DNA from: a virus | IMG/VR virus record: IMGVR_UViG_3300047548_000395 | Coordinates: 1 to 43,523 of that record | DNA length: 43,523 nucleotides | Direction: 5' to 3' (one strand) | Shown: piece after piece, positions 5,917 to 13,856 of the stretch | How the letters are laid out: every line of letters begins with the position of its first letter | Position numbering within the stretch: the stretch's first letter is position 1 | Notes under the pieces: model-generated | Seen by the model: the letters and a program-made list of their open reading frames with translations, nothing else | What the model was told of the DNA's origin: nothing | Databases searched by the model: none | Position numbers and translations under genes: made by a program

Positions 5917-8910
5917 TCATACCCCTGATGCAATAGAACCGGTCTTCTTAATTCTCAGAGGAATGTAGATAAATTCCACTGCCTTAACCGGTTCGACGGC
6001 AACATCTAACCATAGTTCCGATCTATCAATACGGGCATTTGTATTATTAGTCGTATCACATACAGTTACAAAGTCGTAGATTGCGCGTTGTCCAACTAGT
6101 TCTAACAACACACTATCAACAGCTGCTTTTAGTTCTCTGCGAGTCTGCTCGTCGTTTGGCTCAAACAAGTACGGACGAGCTACAACACCTAACTGTCTAC
6201 GTAGATAAGCAATTAATCTAGCAACGTTCATGCGGTCTAGTGCGCTTGTTCCACGATAGCGAGTCTTTTGTCCATAGTTAACCATACCAATACCCGGCAT
6301 TGTAGCAATTGGGTTAATATTAACTGTAGACTGCTGTAGTACATCACGCAGGCTTTCGTGCAGAGATGCTGTCTTAAACTCACCACTTGCCGAATCAATA
6401 TAGCCCACACTAGTTGCGTTGTCAATGCCGCCTCTGCGAATGCCCGCAGGAGCAAACCATTGATAACTCTTAGCGTCGCTGTTAACAATTGTGCGTAGCA
6501 TCATGTGGCTTGGTGGAACAACAATATTGTTCCCTGCGTTATCAGTTGTGTATCCGCTAGGATAGAACACTGACAGAAGTCCATAATCATCGGCACTAAC
6601 TAATCCGTCATCACCGTTATCCAGTGCTGCTGCGGTGTTGGACCCCCAGGCAGCCAACGCGGTGCCATTTGCTGGCAACCGGAATGGTGTATCGCCAACT
6701 ACCATAGCAGTATATCCGCGATCAGCGTTGAATGCTAACATATTCTGAATTGCTTCAGGATATCCAGGAGCCGCCATTAGGTTGAACACAAGTGTGTCGG
6801 TATCTCTAATTGCTTGGTTACTGTCAATTAATGCTTTGAATGCGCTAGTAATAACACCACGTTGAGCAAATCTACCAAATCTTCCAGATCCGTCTTCATT
6901 TCTGTTTTCCTGGCTAACCCAACGAGCCTTTGCGTACCCGCTCATATCTTCAGAATTATAGCGAATATTAACGCCATTGTTAGCATCTAAGTTCAAGTAA
7001 TTAGAAATGTACTTTTTAACATTATTACCAGACCTACGAGTATTCCACAACTTTGTTCCTTTGGGATACAGCGCTGGATCTGGAGCGTCTGGGTCTAAGT
7101 AGTTGCTAGATAGCAGTTCAACGATAGTGCTAGGGGTTGTACTTGCGCCACTAGTTGCCCAACGAGCATCAGCAAACACCCAACCGTCTGGTGTTTCTTG
7201 ATCCGTCACATCTTGTAACACCCATCCAGTATCAGTGCTATAAACGTACACATCTCTACCGTATCTTTCCATATCTGCAGTGCTTACCCAGATATCACCG
7301 TTAACCAGCGCGTTGCCTAAGCTGTTTACAGTTGGAGCTAGCGCGGCTACAATAGGACCTGCTGGGTCTGTTCCCGGAACTCCGTTTTTGTATCCAACCC
7401 ATGTGGTACCGTTGTGGATCATAATATCCACATCAGTTACGGAATTATTGAACCACAATCTACCTTCAGCTGGAGCACCAACTGGGGCTTCGTCAGTTGC
7501 GACAAAGCTCAGTGGCTTCCAATTCGAAGAAATGTGACTAAAAGTAATAGTTGTTGCTGTGTTTAGCGGGTTAACAGCTGTATCTCCAGTAGGCGCGACA
7601 GATAGATTTGAAGTATTCGAACTTAAGAATCCACTCGATGCTAATGGCGTATTTGTGCCATCTAGAAATTCGATATCTCCACCTAGTGCGTGTTTAAACG
7701 ACAGAGTGTTTGTTGTAGAGTTATATGTGGCAACTACGTTATTCAACTGACCACTACCGATATAACCGTTGATCGCTGCCGGTATTTGCGCCGCAACACG
7801 CGAGTTCGGACTTGCCATGAAGCTCACAACAACTGGATTACCCCAATCAGTTGCTGAATTTGAACGAGTTTCTCTGATAAAGAATGACACCCCGCCGTCT
7901 ACGGTTGCAGTTGTAACAACCGCTGTGGATACTGTCTCGCCTCCGTTGCTGCGTGTCCACAGTTTAAAATCCGCAGTAGTATACGTTCCGTGATCGTTAT
8001 TTGTTTCAACGAATGTAGTGCCGACTGGAATATTTTTCCCGCCACCGGAATAGTCTAAGCTACGAATCGCAGCTTGTCTACTTGTAGCAAATGTAGGCGT
8101 TGCGCTGACCCACGATTTAGTGCTTCCATTAAAGTATTTGAGAACCCAGTTCGCACCTTTTGCTGCGCTAGTCGTCTTGATCCAAACGCTTCCAGTTAGG
8201 GCGCCGGTTGTATTCGGATATGATGTGTGCGGAGAAACCCATACTTTTTTAGTTTCAAACCCGTCCTCAACAACAGTCCATGTATTTCCTGCGTTTTTGT
8301 ACCACAACACAGCAACTGAGTTGCTTTTAATTACAATTGCGTAATCGCCGATTTTACCCAATGAAACAGACGGAGTCCACCCATCGTCGGTGTCGGTCAA
8401 GTAATTGGTATCATCAATCACTAGCGGGACTTTATTAGTAAACTTGCTAGTAGTTGCATTCCACTCATATACGCCGTAGAGCGAGTTATCAGTGTCTAAC
8501 CAGTATCTACCAGCAACTGGGTTACCAGTCGGAATAGTAGTCGTTGGTTCTAATTGCGCAAGATCAATATCAGCACGAACCACATACGCTTTAGAACTTG
8601 CTCCCAAGAGGCTGTAAGCAGCCTGTAGACCATATTCGTTTAGCTCATTTCCGTGTAAGCTGTTTCCGCTTGCGTCAGTATAGAATAAAGGGGTGCCAAA
8701 AGTATCTGTCAAATCTCTTTGACTAGTGATTGCCCATACTTTTCCAGCATTTGCGGCAGTTGTACCTTGCGCAGTGCCAGTCGCAGATGCATTGCTCTTG
8801 TCTTGAGCAGATGCGACAAATATCATAGGCACAGTTCCTGGTGCTGCTGGAGAATAAAAACTCTCGTCAATAACTGGAACTTGAACGCCTGGTGAACCTA
8901 GTGTAGCCAT
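5917..8910 (-). CDS. gp18: Tail sheath protein (T4 gp18), enlarged
   Basis: This is the contractile sheath subunit. The N-terminus MATLGSPGVQVPVIDESFYS and the C-terminal domain (about 680-997, with YNSEDMSGYAKARWV, NFRIDRSEL-like NARIDRSELWLDVAVEPVKA and VEFIYIPLRIKKTGSIASGV) are diagnostic. At 997 aa it is much longer than T4 gp18 (659 aa). The surplus lies in the surface domains between about 125 and 590. It contains five short repeats of a Gly-x-x-Trp type pattern ending in an aromatic/Asn-Gly-x-x-Trp turn (about 131-158, 181-216, 238-272, 480-506, 536-566), probably surface beta modules. AAGGAGA lies 10 nt before ATG, and CTAAATAT at 8942-8949 is a weak late-promoter candidate. Confidence 0.95.
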   Translation of the reverse strand: MATLGSPGVQVPVIDESFYSPAAPGTVPMIFVASAQDKSNASATGTAQGTTAANAGKVWAITSQRDLTDTFGTPLFYTDASGNSLHGNELNEYGLQAAYSLLGASSKAYVVRADIDLAQLEPTTTIPTGNPVAGRYWLDTDNSLYGVYEWNATTSKFTNKVPLVIDDTNYLTDTDDGWTPSVSLGKIGDYAIVIKSNSVAVLWYKNAGNTWTVVEDGFETKKVWVSPHTSYPNTTGALTGSVWIKTTSAAKGANWVLKYFNGSTKSWVSATPTFATSRQAAIRSLDYSGGGKNIPVGTTFVETNNDHGTYTTADFKLWTRSNGGETVSTAVVTTATVDGGVSFFIRETRSNSATDWGNPVVVSFMASPNSRVAAQIPAAINGYIGSGQLNNVVATYNSTTNTLSFKHALGGDIEFLDGTNTPLASSGFLSSNTSNLSVAPTGDTAVNPLNTATTITFSHISSNWKPLSFVATDEAPVGAPAEGRLWFNNSVTDVDIMIHNGTTWVGYKNGVPGTDPAGPIVAALAPTVNSLGNALVNGDIWVSTADMERYGRDVYVYSTDTGWVLQDVTDQETPDGWVFADARWATSGASTTPSTIVELLSSNYLDPDAPDPALYPKGTKLWNTRRSGNNVKKYISNYLNLDANNGVNIRYNSEDMSGYAKARWVSQENRNEDGSGRFGRFAQRGVITSAFKALIDSNQAIRDTDTLVFNLMAAPGYPEAIQNMLAFNADRGYTAMVVGDTPFRLPANGTALAAWGSNTAAALDNGDDGLVSADDYGLLSVFYPSGYTTDNAGNNIVVPPSHMMLRTIVNSDAKSYQWFAPAGIRRGGIDNATSVGYIDSASGEFKTASLHESLRDVLQQSTVNINPIATMPGIGMVNYGQKTRYRGTSALDRMNVARLIAYLRRQLGVVARPYLFEPNDEQTRRELKAAVDSVLLELVGQRAIYDFVTVCDTTNNTNARIDRSELWLDVAVEPVKAVEFIYIPLRIKKTGSIASGV

Positions 8911-8971
8911 TTCATCAATCTCCTTAATGGATTACTTGTTTATATTTAGCAGTAAAACCCAAAAGTTGCTT

Positions 8972-8979
8972 GATAAATA
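8972..8979 (+). promoter_or_regulatory. Late-promoter-like GATAAATA upstream of the HNH-like gene
   Basis: GATAAATACC on the plus strand lies 31 nt before ATG 9011, with AAGGGCG as a plausible Shine-Dalgarno between them. The rest of the 100-bp gap between gp18 and this gene holds only the divergent gp18 leader. Confidence 0.55.
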
Positions 8980-9010
8980 CCCAGTCAAAGGGCACTAAAA
9001 AGGGCGTAAA

Positions 9011-9346
9011 ATGAGGCAGTTGTGTAAAACATGTGAAAAAAGACCAGTAGCTATCAACTATTATAAAAACGGGAAAGCGTTTTTTCGGTCAACGTGCGAC
9101 CACTGTGCTAGACAAAGTCGTAAAGAAAGACCCTTATGGGCCAGGTACGGATATGTGAAGAAAACCACATGTGACCGATGTGGTTTTTCAAGCAAATACT
9201 CAGAGCAATTTGATGTGTTTTATGTTGACGGAAGTCCATCAAACTGCAAATTTAGCAATTTAAAAACGCTTTGCGCTAACTGCCAACGGCTAGTTCACAC
9301 CCTTAAGCTGCCTTGGAAAAGGGGTGACTTGACTCCAGACTTTTAA
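9011..9346 (+). CDS. Small zinc-binding protein with degenerate HNH/endonuclease VII-like fold
   Basis: The 111-aa product has three Cys pairs: CKTC (5-8), CDHC and CDRC with CANC near 89-92. The segment QFDVFYVDGSPSN followed by FSNLKTLCANCQ matches the layout of an HNH domain (HH-x-DGxxxN...NLxxLCxxCH), but the two histidines are Phe-Tyr and the final His is Gln. Catalysis is therefore unlikely, and a structural zinc finger or DNA-binding role is more plausible. I recall similar short proteins in marine T4-like phages. It is on the plus strand against its neighbours, and its 3' end overlaps the convergent dNMP kinase gene by 44 bp. Confidence 0.75.
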   Translation: MRQLCKTCEKRPVAINYYKNGKAFFRSTCDHCARQSRKERPLWARYGYVKKTTCDRCGFSSKYSEQFDVFYVDGSPSNCKFSNLKTLCANCQRLVHTLKLPWKRGDLTPDF

Positions 9347-9971
9347 CCAAATGGTCTATTTGACTATGAAGGTCATTAACTGTTGAATTGTTTGTGATTG
9401 TAAAATCTATATCTCCACCAATCCACGCCATCTCGCTTTCGTGAATGCCCAATGATTGGAGGTGTCGCTTGCTTGTACTCCAGCTCATGTTTCCAGTTGA
9501 CCCTCGATTAACTGATTCAGCTGCGTCAAACCATTCAGGGTCTGGTCCTCTTTTTACTCGGACTACTATGCCTCCAGCAGCATGAATGGCGGCAATTTCA
9601 TTAGCAAATCTGACGTCAGTAATCACAACATTATCAGTGGTTTGGCGTAATCTGTTTTCTAGACTAGCGACCCATAGATCGTTGTGCAAGTGATGTCTAC
9701 AGATATTTGTTGCGTAGTGCTGCATCATCAACCTGGGAGTGAGATTTTCAATCCCTAGCCTTTCGGACCACCAAGCATCGACGGTATTTCTCCAATTTCG
9801 ACTTTCCTCAGTAATACCTTCTAATAACTCGCGATCCCAACCAAAAATGGAAGACAACGAATCTTTCACTGAAGCTGCGAAACTATCTCGCCTAAAACCG
9901 CAATTATCAACCAAAAATGAAGCAGCGGTGTTTTTGCCGCTGCCAATCAATCCAACAAATCCAACAATCAT
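9303..9971 (-). CDS. gp1: Deoxynucleoside monophosphate kinase (T4 gp1-like)
   Basis: The 222-aa product is a P-loop kinase that phosphorylates dNMPs for phage DNA synthesis. The start MIVGFVGLIGSGKNTAASFL holds the Walker A motif GLIGSGKNT (7-15). VVITDVRFANEIAAIHAAGG matches the conserved VVIpDvRfxNEaxxIxxxGG block of phage dNMP kinases, and DIDFTITNNSTVNDL closes the fold as in T4 gp1. AAAGG lies just before ATG. A strong sigma70 promoter lies immediately upstream, which suits an early nucleotide-metabolism gene among late structural genes. Its 3' end overlaps the convergent HNH-like gene. Confidence 0.88.
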   Translation of the reverse strand: MIVGFVGLIGSGKNTAASFLVDNCGFRRDSFAASVKDSLSSIFGWDRELLEGITEESRNWRNTVDAWWSERLGIENLTPRLMMQHYATNICRHHLHNDLWVASLENRLRQTTDNVVITDVRFANEIAAIHAAGGIVVRVKRGPDPEWFDAAESVNRGSTGNMSWSTSKRHLQSLGIHESEMAWIGGDIDFTITNNSTVNDLHSQIDHLVKSLESSHPFSKAA

Positions 9972-9992
9972 AGAAACCTTTCTTGTTTCTAT

Positions 9993-10021
9993 ATGTTATG
10001 ACATTATTACATTCATGTCAA
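9993..10021 (-). promoter_or_regulatory. Sigma70-type (early) promoter of the dNMP kinase gene
   Basis: The minus strand has TTGACA (10021-10016), exactly 17 nt, then TAACAT (9998-9993), 22 nt before the ATG. An inverted repeat, TGACAT / ATGTCA (9999-10004 and 10015-10020), lies between the hexamers and overlaps the -35, so it could be an operator. Confidence 0.75.
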
Positions 10022-10026
10022 CAGTG

Positions 10027-10785
10027 TTAGCCAACAACGAAGGAAAACGGTGTTCCACCATCTTTGTAGTTGATGATGTCCTGGTCTAATGTCTCGATTT
10101 CAGCTTTACCTTCAGCCTTTAAAGCAGTGCCATTGAGAGCAGTCCCACCTTGCGGGCCAGCAATTTGAGCAAACTTTTCACGAGCCTCACCTAACATGAT
10201 TTTACAAGTTGCTAGGGCATAATCACGAAGCCAAGAACCCGCAAATGTATCTTGGATCAAGTTGAAATCTGGACGATGATTGTCGACTAGAAGTAGGACT
10301 TCTTCTTCAGTCCTAGGTCGTTGATCGATTGTTAGTAGTTTTGTAGTTCGATTAAAATTGAAATTTATTTCACTGCCGAACATTTTACCTACTAGTTTTT
10401 GGTAGCTAGCAAAGGCATAATAGGTAGCAAGACCGCCCATGTTAGTGCTTGTCAGCAAGTATGTGTTACTATAAGCCAAATTAAACGGTTCGAATAAACT
10501 TCCGCCATCTCCTCCGCCAGTGCGACTGCCAATACTTCTTCGATAGATTCTACGAACGTTTTCAATTTCCGGAGCTAATACGTAGTTATTCTGGTCAGTC
10601 TGTAGATGTAAAAACGCAAAGCTCTGTTCAACACTATTTGAACTTCGTTGCCTAAACTTGCGCAACGCTCTATCAATTGCAGTGTTATAGTGAGCAGGGT
10701 CTAGTTCAACATCAATCAGGCCGTCGCCTAACATTAGTTTAATATAATCTACTACTTGTTGTCGTTGATTTTCTGAGTCAGTCAT
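10027..10785 (-). CDS. gp13: Neck protein (T4 gp13-like)
   Basis: The 252-aa product is the head-completion/neck protein that caps the portal vertex. Supporting segments are QQVVDYIKLMLGDGLIDVEL, the helix AIDRALRKFRQRSSNS, LLVDNHRPDF, WLRDYALATCKIMLGEAREK and the end EIETLDQDIINYKDGGTPF, which match the pattern I know from gp13 of T4-like cyanophages. The start is set at ATG 10785, because the in-frame ATG at 10800 is part of the late promoter element. It is transcribed away from gp14, whereas in T4 genes 13, 14 and 15 are co-directional. Confidence 0.82.
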   Translation of the reverse strand: MTDSENQRQQVVDYIKLMLGDGLIDVELDPAHYNTAIDRALRKFRQRSSNSVEQSFAFLHLQTDQNNYVLAPEIENVRRIYRRSIGSRTGGGDGGSLFEPFNLAYSNTYLLTSTNMGGLATYYAFASYQKLVGKMFGSEINFNFNRTTKLLTIDQRPRTEEEVLLLVDNHRPDFNLIQDTFAGSWLRDYALATCKIMLGEAREKFAQIAGPQGGTALNGTALKAEGKAEIETLDQDIINYKDGGTPFSFVVG

Positions 10786-10790
10786 GCTTT

Positions 10791-10798
10791 TATTTATC
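10791..10798 (-). promoter_or_regulatory. T4-type late promoter of gp13, 5 nt from the start codon
   Basis: GATAAATA on the minus strand is followed by AAAGC and ATG 10785. There is no room for a Shine-Dalgarno after a T4-like transcription start, so a leaderless mRNA is predicted. Confidence 0.65.
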
Positions 10799-10811
10799 AT
10801 GTGTTTTGGCT

Positions 10812-10819
10812 AATAAATA
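10812..10819 (+). promoter_or_regulatory. Late-promoter-like element of gp14, 7 nt from the start codon
   Basis: AATAAATA on the plus strand is followed by CACTACT and ATG 10827. It is back-to-back with the gp13 promoter: the two elements are only 13 bp apart, on opposite strands. Confidence 0.6.
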
Positions 10820-10826
10820 CACTACT

Positions 10827-12020
10827 ATGCCAAAATTGTCACTATATCGTCCAGAAAAGGGGAATGACTTTAAGTTTCTCGATAGAAACATCGAAGAGCA
10901 GTTCCAAGTCGGAGGAGTTGATTGCTTTATTCACAAATATCTTGGGCCTACGAACCCGGCTGATGGCGAATCAACACCTAGCATCCCTACACAGACCAAC
11001 GATATTCCTGAATTGGGAATTCAAGATATCCTTTTTGGAGAAAACAGGGATCGAAGATATGATCCCGATGTATACGTTCTTCGAGGAATTTATAGTATGC
11101 AAGATGTAGAATTTAACCTGAGTCAGTTTGGGTTATTCCTACAGAATGATGTTGTACTAATGCATTTCCACCTAAGATCTAGCGTTGAGAATTTTGGCAG
11201 AAAACTTATGGCTGGAGATGTTATTGAGCTGCCACATCTAAAAGACGAATACGCATTAGACACTGCCGCCGTTGCTCTAAAAAGATTCTATGTTATACAA
11301 GATGTCACTCGACCGGCGAACGGGTTTAGTCAAACTTGGTACCCGCATCTAATCAGGGCTAAGTGTGTTCCCCTAGTTGATAGTCAAGAATTTAGTGAAA
11401 TTTTAGATGCAGATCTAAAAGACGCTGATGGAAATGACACCGGTAGCAGCTTACGAGACCTAATTTCTCAATATAATACTAACATAGAGATAAACGATCA
11501 AATACTAGCACAAGCCGACGCAGATGCTGCTATGAGCGGGTACGATACAACTCACATGTACGCAATACCACTGCGGCCTGATGGCACCATCGACGTAGCG
11601 GATGCGTCAATTGACGACATTGATGTTAGTTTAGAAAACATAGCAATGGATGCTAGCATTGTGCTGCAGAGTCCAACTAGAAATGTGTATATTGGTTATT
11701 TGACAGGTGATGGTATCCCCCCAAATGGCGCTCCGTTTGCTTCAGGGGTGTCATTTCCAAGCAATCCCGTTAAGGGTCAATTCCATTTAAGAACTGATCA
11801 TATGCCAAACAGGCTTTATAGGTTCGATGGCTCCAACTGGATCAACTACGAAAACAATGTCCGAATGACGCTCAACAACTCGGGCACTGATAACACAAAG
11901 CCGAGATATACCCAAAAGGCCGGATTCATTAATAACAACAACACTGCAACTATTGCCGGCGAAGTTGTTCAAGAACGCCAGGCACTCAGCAAAGCACTTC
12001 GCCCTAAGGCGGATATTTAA
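10827..12020 (+). CDS. gp14: Neck protein (T4 gp14-like)
   Basis: The 397-aa product begins MPKLSLYRPEKGNDFKFLDR, a typical start for gp14 of marine T4-like phages. The block VGGVDCFIHKYLGP followed by GIQDILFGENRDRRYDPDV corresponds to [22 protein letters not shown] in T4 gp14, where the neck contacts the tail. T4 gp14 has 256 aa. The extra C-terminal part includes a GQFHLRTDHMPNRLYRFDG segment (316-334) followed by SNW, a beta motif like those inserted in the sheath protein. ATG 10827 is preferred over the in-frame TTG at 10806, which lies upstream of the promoter. The stop codon overlaps a strong AAGGAGG that serves gp15. Confidence 0.85.
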   Translation: MPKLSLYRPEKGNDFKFLDRNIEEQFQVGGVDCFIHKYLGPTNPADGESTPSIPTQTNDIPELGIQDILFGENRDRRYDPDVYVLRGIYSMQDVEFNLSQFGLFLQNDVVLMHFHLRSSVENFGRKLMAGDVIELPHLKDEYALDTAAVALKRFYVIQDVTRPANGFSQTWYPHLIRAKCVPLVDSQEFSEILDADLKDADGNDTGSSLRDLISQYNTNIEINDQILAQADADAAMSGYDTTHMYAIPLRPDGTIDVADASIDDIDVSLENIAMDASIVLQSPTRNVYIGYLTGDGIPPNGAPFASGVSFPSNPVKGQFHLRTDHMPNRLYRFDGSNWINYENNVRMTLNNSGTDNTKPRYTQKAGFINNNNTATIAGEVVQERQALSKALRPKADI

Positions 12021-12045
12021 GGAGGCTCCAGGTTAACACTGGTGT
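12019..12045 (+). promoter_or_regulatory. Shine-Dalgarno plus bridging hairpin for gp15
   Basis: AAGGAGG (12019-12025) is followed by a small hairpin, CCAG-GTTAACA-CTGG (12028-12042), and then the likely non-AUG start region at 12046-12054. Without folding, the Shine-Dalgarno is 20 nt from ATA 12046; with the hairpin folded only about five unpaired bases remain. T4 gene 25 is a known example of a hairpin bringing a distant Shine-Dalgarno to its start. Confidence 0.55.
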
Positions 12046-13434
12046 ATAATCATAGATTATTGGTATGATGGACAAATACGGCGTTACTTAACGCAATTCA
12101 TGAGAGTTATGAGCAACTTTGGTTACAAAGATGCCAAAGGCAAGGTAACCAGAGTCCCTGTTCGATACGGCGACGTGAATCGTCAAGTTGCTTCTATCTT
12201 AAGAAAGAACAGCGAAAACTCGATGCCTACAGCACCTCTTATTTCTTGTTACATCAAAGATTTACAATTTGATATTACTAGACTTCAGGATCCTACGTTT
12301 GTTAGTAAAGTACATATTCGGGAGCGAGAATTTGATAGTGAAAACAATGTTTATCTAAATACTCAAGGGAAGAATTATACAGTCGAACGCATAATGCCAA
12401 GCCCTTATCAGATCACCTTTCAAGCCGATATGTGGTTTACGAACACTGAGCAAAAGTTACAAATTTTCGAACAAATTGCAGTGTTGTTCAATCCTAGTTT
12501 AGAAATTCAAACAACTGATAACTATATCGACTGGACAAGCCTGAGTGTGCTGACACTGGACAACATTACATTCTCTAGTCGATCAATTCCCCAAGGAGTT
12601 GAGCAGGACATCGATGTGCTAACTATGATGTTTAAGGCTCCAATTTGGATTACACCACCAGCTAAAGTAAAAAAGCTTGGCATTGTTACCAAGATAATCA
12701 CAGATGTTTTTGCCTTGAATCAGGACGAACTACAAAATAACTACAGTACTCCGGAATCCGTGTTAGATTTCGGTGAAAAAGATAGTCGCATTGTAGTCAC
12801 TCCGGGAAACTTTGATTTACTTGTTCTAGACAACGCAGCCACATTAGTAAAGTCGTCAACTCTGATGGATAGTCTGACATCACACCCGTCTGGAGCAACA
12901 CCGTGGTTTAGGTTACTTGATTTATATCCTGGAAAATTTAGAGCCGGGTTAAGCCAACTTAGACTTAGAAAATCTGATGGTAATGAAATTGTGGCATACA
13001 TTAGTTTAGATCCTATGGACGATCAAAAAATGCTACTAAATTTTGATCAAGACACTATTCCCACAGATACATATATTCAAGGTAGAGGAACAATTGATGC
13101 TATTATTGATCCTCAAACATACAACCCCAGGGTCTTGAATCCAGGTACCAGGTTCCTAATTCTAGAAAATATCAATCATAATATTGATTACGAAAACTAC
13201 GACGGTCCGGACGCATGGAAGAATTCTGATGGATCTGAGTTTCAAGCCAATGCCAACGATATTATCGAATGGGATGGCGGGTCCTGGAACGTTGTATTCA
13301 ATTCTTTAGAGTCTTCAGATCTGGTTTACATAACTAATACATACACTGGTATACAATACAAATGGGATAGTAACCAGTGGACTAAAAGCTTCGAAGGGGT
13401 ATACGATCAAGAATTATGGAGACTGATCCTATAA
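12046..13434 (+). CDS. gp15: Tail sheath stabiliser/completion protein (T4 gp15-like), probable non-AUG start
   Basis: The protein terminates the tail after sheath assembly and joins it to the neck. The first ATG in frame is 12100, but the frame is open upstream to a stop at 12034. The intervening codons read DYWYDGQIRRYLTQF before MRVMSNFGYK. This aligns residue for residue with the T4 gp15 N-terminus as I remember it (YFYNSSFRRYATLM...). RVPVRYGD, MPSPYQITFQADMWFTNTEQ and FEQIAVLFNPSLEI support the family. No ATG, GTG or TTG lies between 12037 and 12099, so initiation at ATA/ATC/ATA (12046, 12049 or 12052) or a base error is implied. The protein would have about 462 residues, against 272 in T4; the extra C-terminal part has Trp-rich beta repeats. 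Confidence 0.82.
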   Translation: MIIDYWYDGQIRRYLTQFMRVMSNFGYKDAKGKVTRVPVRYGDVNRQVASILRKNSENSMPTAPLISCYIKDLQFDITRLQDPTFVSKVHIREREFDSENNVYLNTQGKNYTVERIMPSPYQITFQADMWFTNTEQKLQIFEQIAVLFNPSLEIQTTDNYIDWTSLSVLTLDNITFSSRSIPQGVEQDIDVLTMMFKAPIWITPPAKVKKLGIVTKIITDVFALNQDELQNNYSTPESVLDFGEKDSRIVVTPGNFDLLVLDNAATLVKSSTLMDSLTSHPSGATPWFRLLDLYPGKFRAGLSQLRLRKSDGNEIVAYISLDPMDDQKMLLNFDQDTIPTDTYIQGRGTIDAIIDPQTYNPRVLNPGTRFLILENINHNIDYENYDGPDAWKNSDGSEFQANANDIIEWDGGSWNVVFNSLESSDLVYITNTYTGIQYKWDSNQWTKSFEGVYDQELWRLIL

Positions 13435-13856
13435 ATCACATCATTTGTAGTGGCGGTATGTTCATCGCCCGTGATACAAAACGGTTCTTATTTTTGTTGA
13501 GAACTCAGGGAAGAACTGCCGGTATGTGGGGATTTGCAGGTGGGAAAAAAGAACCCAACGATTATACTCCGATTGATACTCTTAAAAGAGAAATCCTTGA
13601 AGAAGTCGGGGACACACCACCTATAGAAAAAGTTGTACCTTTGGAATTATTCACTAGCAATGATCAAAGGTTTCACTACCATACCTACGCCATCATTGTC
13701 AATAATGAGTTTATACCAACGCTCAACAGTGAACATTCTGGATACGCATGGTGTGCTTATGATTTTTGGCCAAAGCCATTACATCAAGGTGTAAAAAATA
13801 GCCTTAGTGACCGCATCACTAAGGCTAAACTTGAATTACTTTTAGAACTAATTTAA
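13416..13856 (+). CDS. Nudix hydrolase
   Basis: The 146-aa product has a recognisable Nudix box: GFAGGKKEPNDY followed by TPIDTLKREILEEVGD (about 34-60), with the REILEEVG core intact. The glutamate after the first glycine is displaced (GGKKE), so the box is slightly atypical. MWGFAGGKKE is the usual strand entering the box. Such enzymes hydrolyse nucleoside diphosphate derivatives; substrates could be mutagenic dNTPs, NADH, capped RNA or a nucleotide sugar. The start overlaps the gp15 end by 19 nt, so the two are probably coupled. The last part of the gene carries the terminator of the convergent glycan operon, and its end overlaps that operon by 4 nt. Confidence 0.88.
   Translation: METDPINHIICSGGMFIARDTKRFLFLLRTQGRTAGMWGFAGGKKEPNDYTPIDTLKREILEEVGDTPPIEKVVPLELFTSNDQRFHYHTYAIIVNNEFIPTLNSEHSGYAWCAYDFWPKPLHQGVKNSLSDRITKAKLELLLELI
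13793..13827 (-). terminator. Intrinsic terminator of the glycan island, inside the Nudix gene
   Basis: A 12-bp perfect inverted repeat (TAGCCTTAGTGA at 13799-13810, TCACTAAGGCTA at 13816-13827) with a 5-nt loop is followed on the minus strand by six T. It lies 26 nt past the stop of the last island gene and within the coding sequence of the opposite-strand Nudix gene. On the plus strand there is no T-run, so it acts in one direction. Confidence 0.92.

Noticed and set aside
7280-8344. Several plus-strand open frames opposite the tail sheath gene
   Set aside because: They lack ribosome sites and family features, and lie opposite a well-supported 997-codon gene.
10786-10800. In-frame upstream ATG for gp13
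   Set aside because: It overlaps the ATAAATA element; ATG 10785 follows at the same 5-nt spacing as in other genes.
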